From the NCBI RefSeq assembly GCF_001467895.1, contig NZ_LNYO01000001.1, forward strand, positions 173,268 through 237,267: 64,000 nt of DNA. Reading direction: 5' to 3'. The position numbers were made by a program, and so were the translations under genes. The notes below the pieces were generated by a model. That model was given only the letters and a program-made list of their open reading frames with translations, was not told where the DNA came from and ran no database searches. This document shows, piece after piece, positions 63,636 through 64,000 of the stretch. Positions within the stretch are counted from its first letter, which is position 1. Each line of letters opens with the position of its first letter. The stretch comes from Legionella nautarum. Lineage in GTDB: Bacteria; Pseudomonadota; Gammaproteobacteria; Legionellales; Legionellaceae.

Positions 63636-64000
63636 ATGCAATCGATTATTCCTAAAACCTATCTATCAGGGATTTTAATTATTGGCGGTTTGTTAATCCA
63701 TTCAACAGCTTCAGCCAACCAAATAACTTACTCAAATAGTACAAGACAATTGAGGAATATAGAACAACTCAGCTATTCCATAAATCATAGTGGCAGACCC
63801 ATTGGATTAGGAAGATATGTCAGAATTGGTGGTGTGGGCGGCATAGGTGGGGCAGGTGGTGTAGGTGGAGTTGGCGGTGTTGGTGGCGTCGGCCGGCCAG
63901 GTGGCGTCGGCGGGCCAGGTGGCGTCGGCGGGCCAGGTGGCGTCGGTGGGCCAGGTGGCGTTGGCGGACCAGGTGGCGTTGGCGGACCAGGTGGCGTTGG
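63636..64000 (+). CDS. Secreted collagen-like glycine-rich protein (3' end outside window)
   Basis: ATG 63636 is preceded by AAGGAG. The first residues form a signal peptide (YLSGILIIGGLLIHSTASAN). About 35 ordinary residues follow (ITYSNSTRQLRNIEQLSYSI), then GGVGGIGGAGGV and a run of GGVGGP units. These read as Gly-X-Y triplets (GGV-GGP), i.e. collagen-like. The frame stays open to the window end. Collagen-like proteins of Legionella serve in adhesion; the role here is inferred. Confidence 0.7.
   Translation, partial: MQSIIPKTYLSGILIIGGLLIHSTASANQITYSNSTRQLRNIEQLSYSINHSGRPIGLGRYVRIGGVGGIGGAGGVGGVGGVGGVGRPGGVGGPGGVGGPGGVGGPGGVGGPGGVGGPGGV
63882..64000 (+). repeat. 18-bp tandem repeat coding for GGVGGP
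   Basis: Units start at 63882, 63900, 63918, 63936, 63954, 63972 and 63990 (incomplete). The unit is GGTGGCGTCGGCGGGCCA with third-position changes. It is likely to vary in copy number between strains. Confidence 0.9.

Noticed and set aside
63882..64000. CRISPR or satellite array
   Set aside because: The 18-bp units are in frame in a gene with ribosome binding site and signal peptide, so they are coding repeats.

Overview
The window is an AT-rich bacterial chromosome segment. It fits a Legionellales-like gammaproteobacterium (Legionella/Coxiella/Aquicella type). The grounds are the trxB-aat-infA neighbourhood, a long two-ATP-cone NrdA, the fliMNOPQR-flhBAFG-fliA-mot gene order, BspA-type leucine-rich repeat and Sel1-repeat proteins, and several families of interspersed palindromic repeats. 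The placement is inferred from gene content only.

Layout. 0-13 kb: housekeeping genes (trxB end, aat, infA, pmbA, a phosphodiester-glycosidase-like protein, a GNAT protein, nrdA-nrdB behind a DnaA box and paired NrdR boxes, a small glycine-rich membrane protein, then prfB-lysS on the minus strand). prfB needs the classical RF2 programmed +1 frameshift, and aat has no conventional start codon. 13.5-17.1 kb: an accessory island with three unusual proteins: a charged coiled-coil protein, a protein with three internal repeats, and a leucine-rich-repeat protein with an F-box-like motif and two C-terminal membrane helices. All three are plausible host-directed proteins. 17.5-30.5 kb: a minus-strand flagellar cluster from fliM down to motAB and a DUF2802 gene, ending with a sterol-methyltransferase-like gene. 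30.8-32.8 kb: a DprE1/DprE2-like oxidoreductase pair.

33.0-41.3 kb holds the most interesting system. Two tiny tandem minus-strand genes encode peptides with a nearly identical 48-residue leader ending in Gly-Gly (31 of 48 positions identical) and unrelated C-terminal parts of 35 and 10 residues. Each has its own ribosome binding site and a similar terminator. Facing them is a tightly overlapping plus-strand operon: a cyclic-nucleotide-binding-fold protein, an HlyD-type adaptor, an ABC exporter with an intact C39 (double-glycine) peptidase domain, and a second ABC exporter without the peptidase. This is the architecture of NHLM-type bacteriocin/RiPP export. No known peptide-modifying enzyme is nearby; an orphan 260-residue protein follows. 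I infer a two-peptide secretion system.

41.3-44.5 kb: a hipBA toxin-antitoxin locus with an array of evenly spaced operators, a remnant of a multicopper oxidase, a secreted alpha/beta hydrolase and a MITE-like element. 44.5-58.2 kb: a complete Pel exopolysaccharide operon (pelA-B-C-D-E-F-G plus a PelX-like epimerase). Its pelB is split into a membrane-anchored TPR protein and a separate outer-membrane TPR/beta-barrel protein. PelD keeps a c-di-GMP-type RxxD site, so motility and biofilm genes lie close together. 58.3-64 kb: an Lhr-type helicase, a six-repeat Sel1 protein and the start of a secreted collagen-like protein that runs off the window.

No rRNA, tRNA or CRISPR array was recognised.
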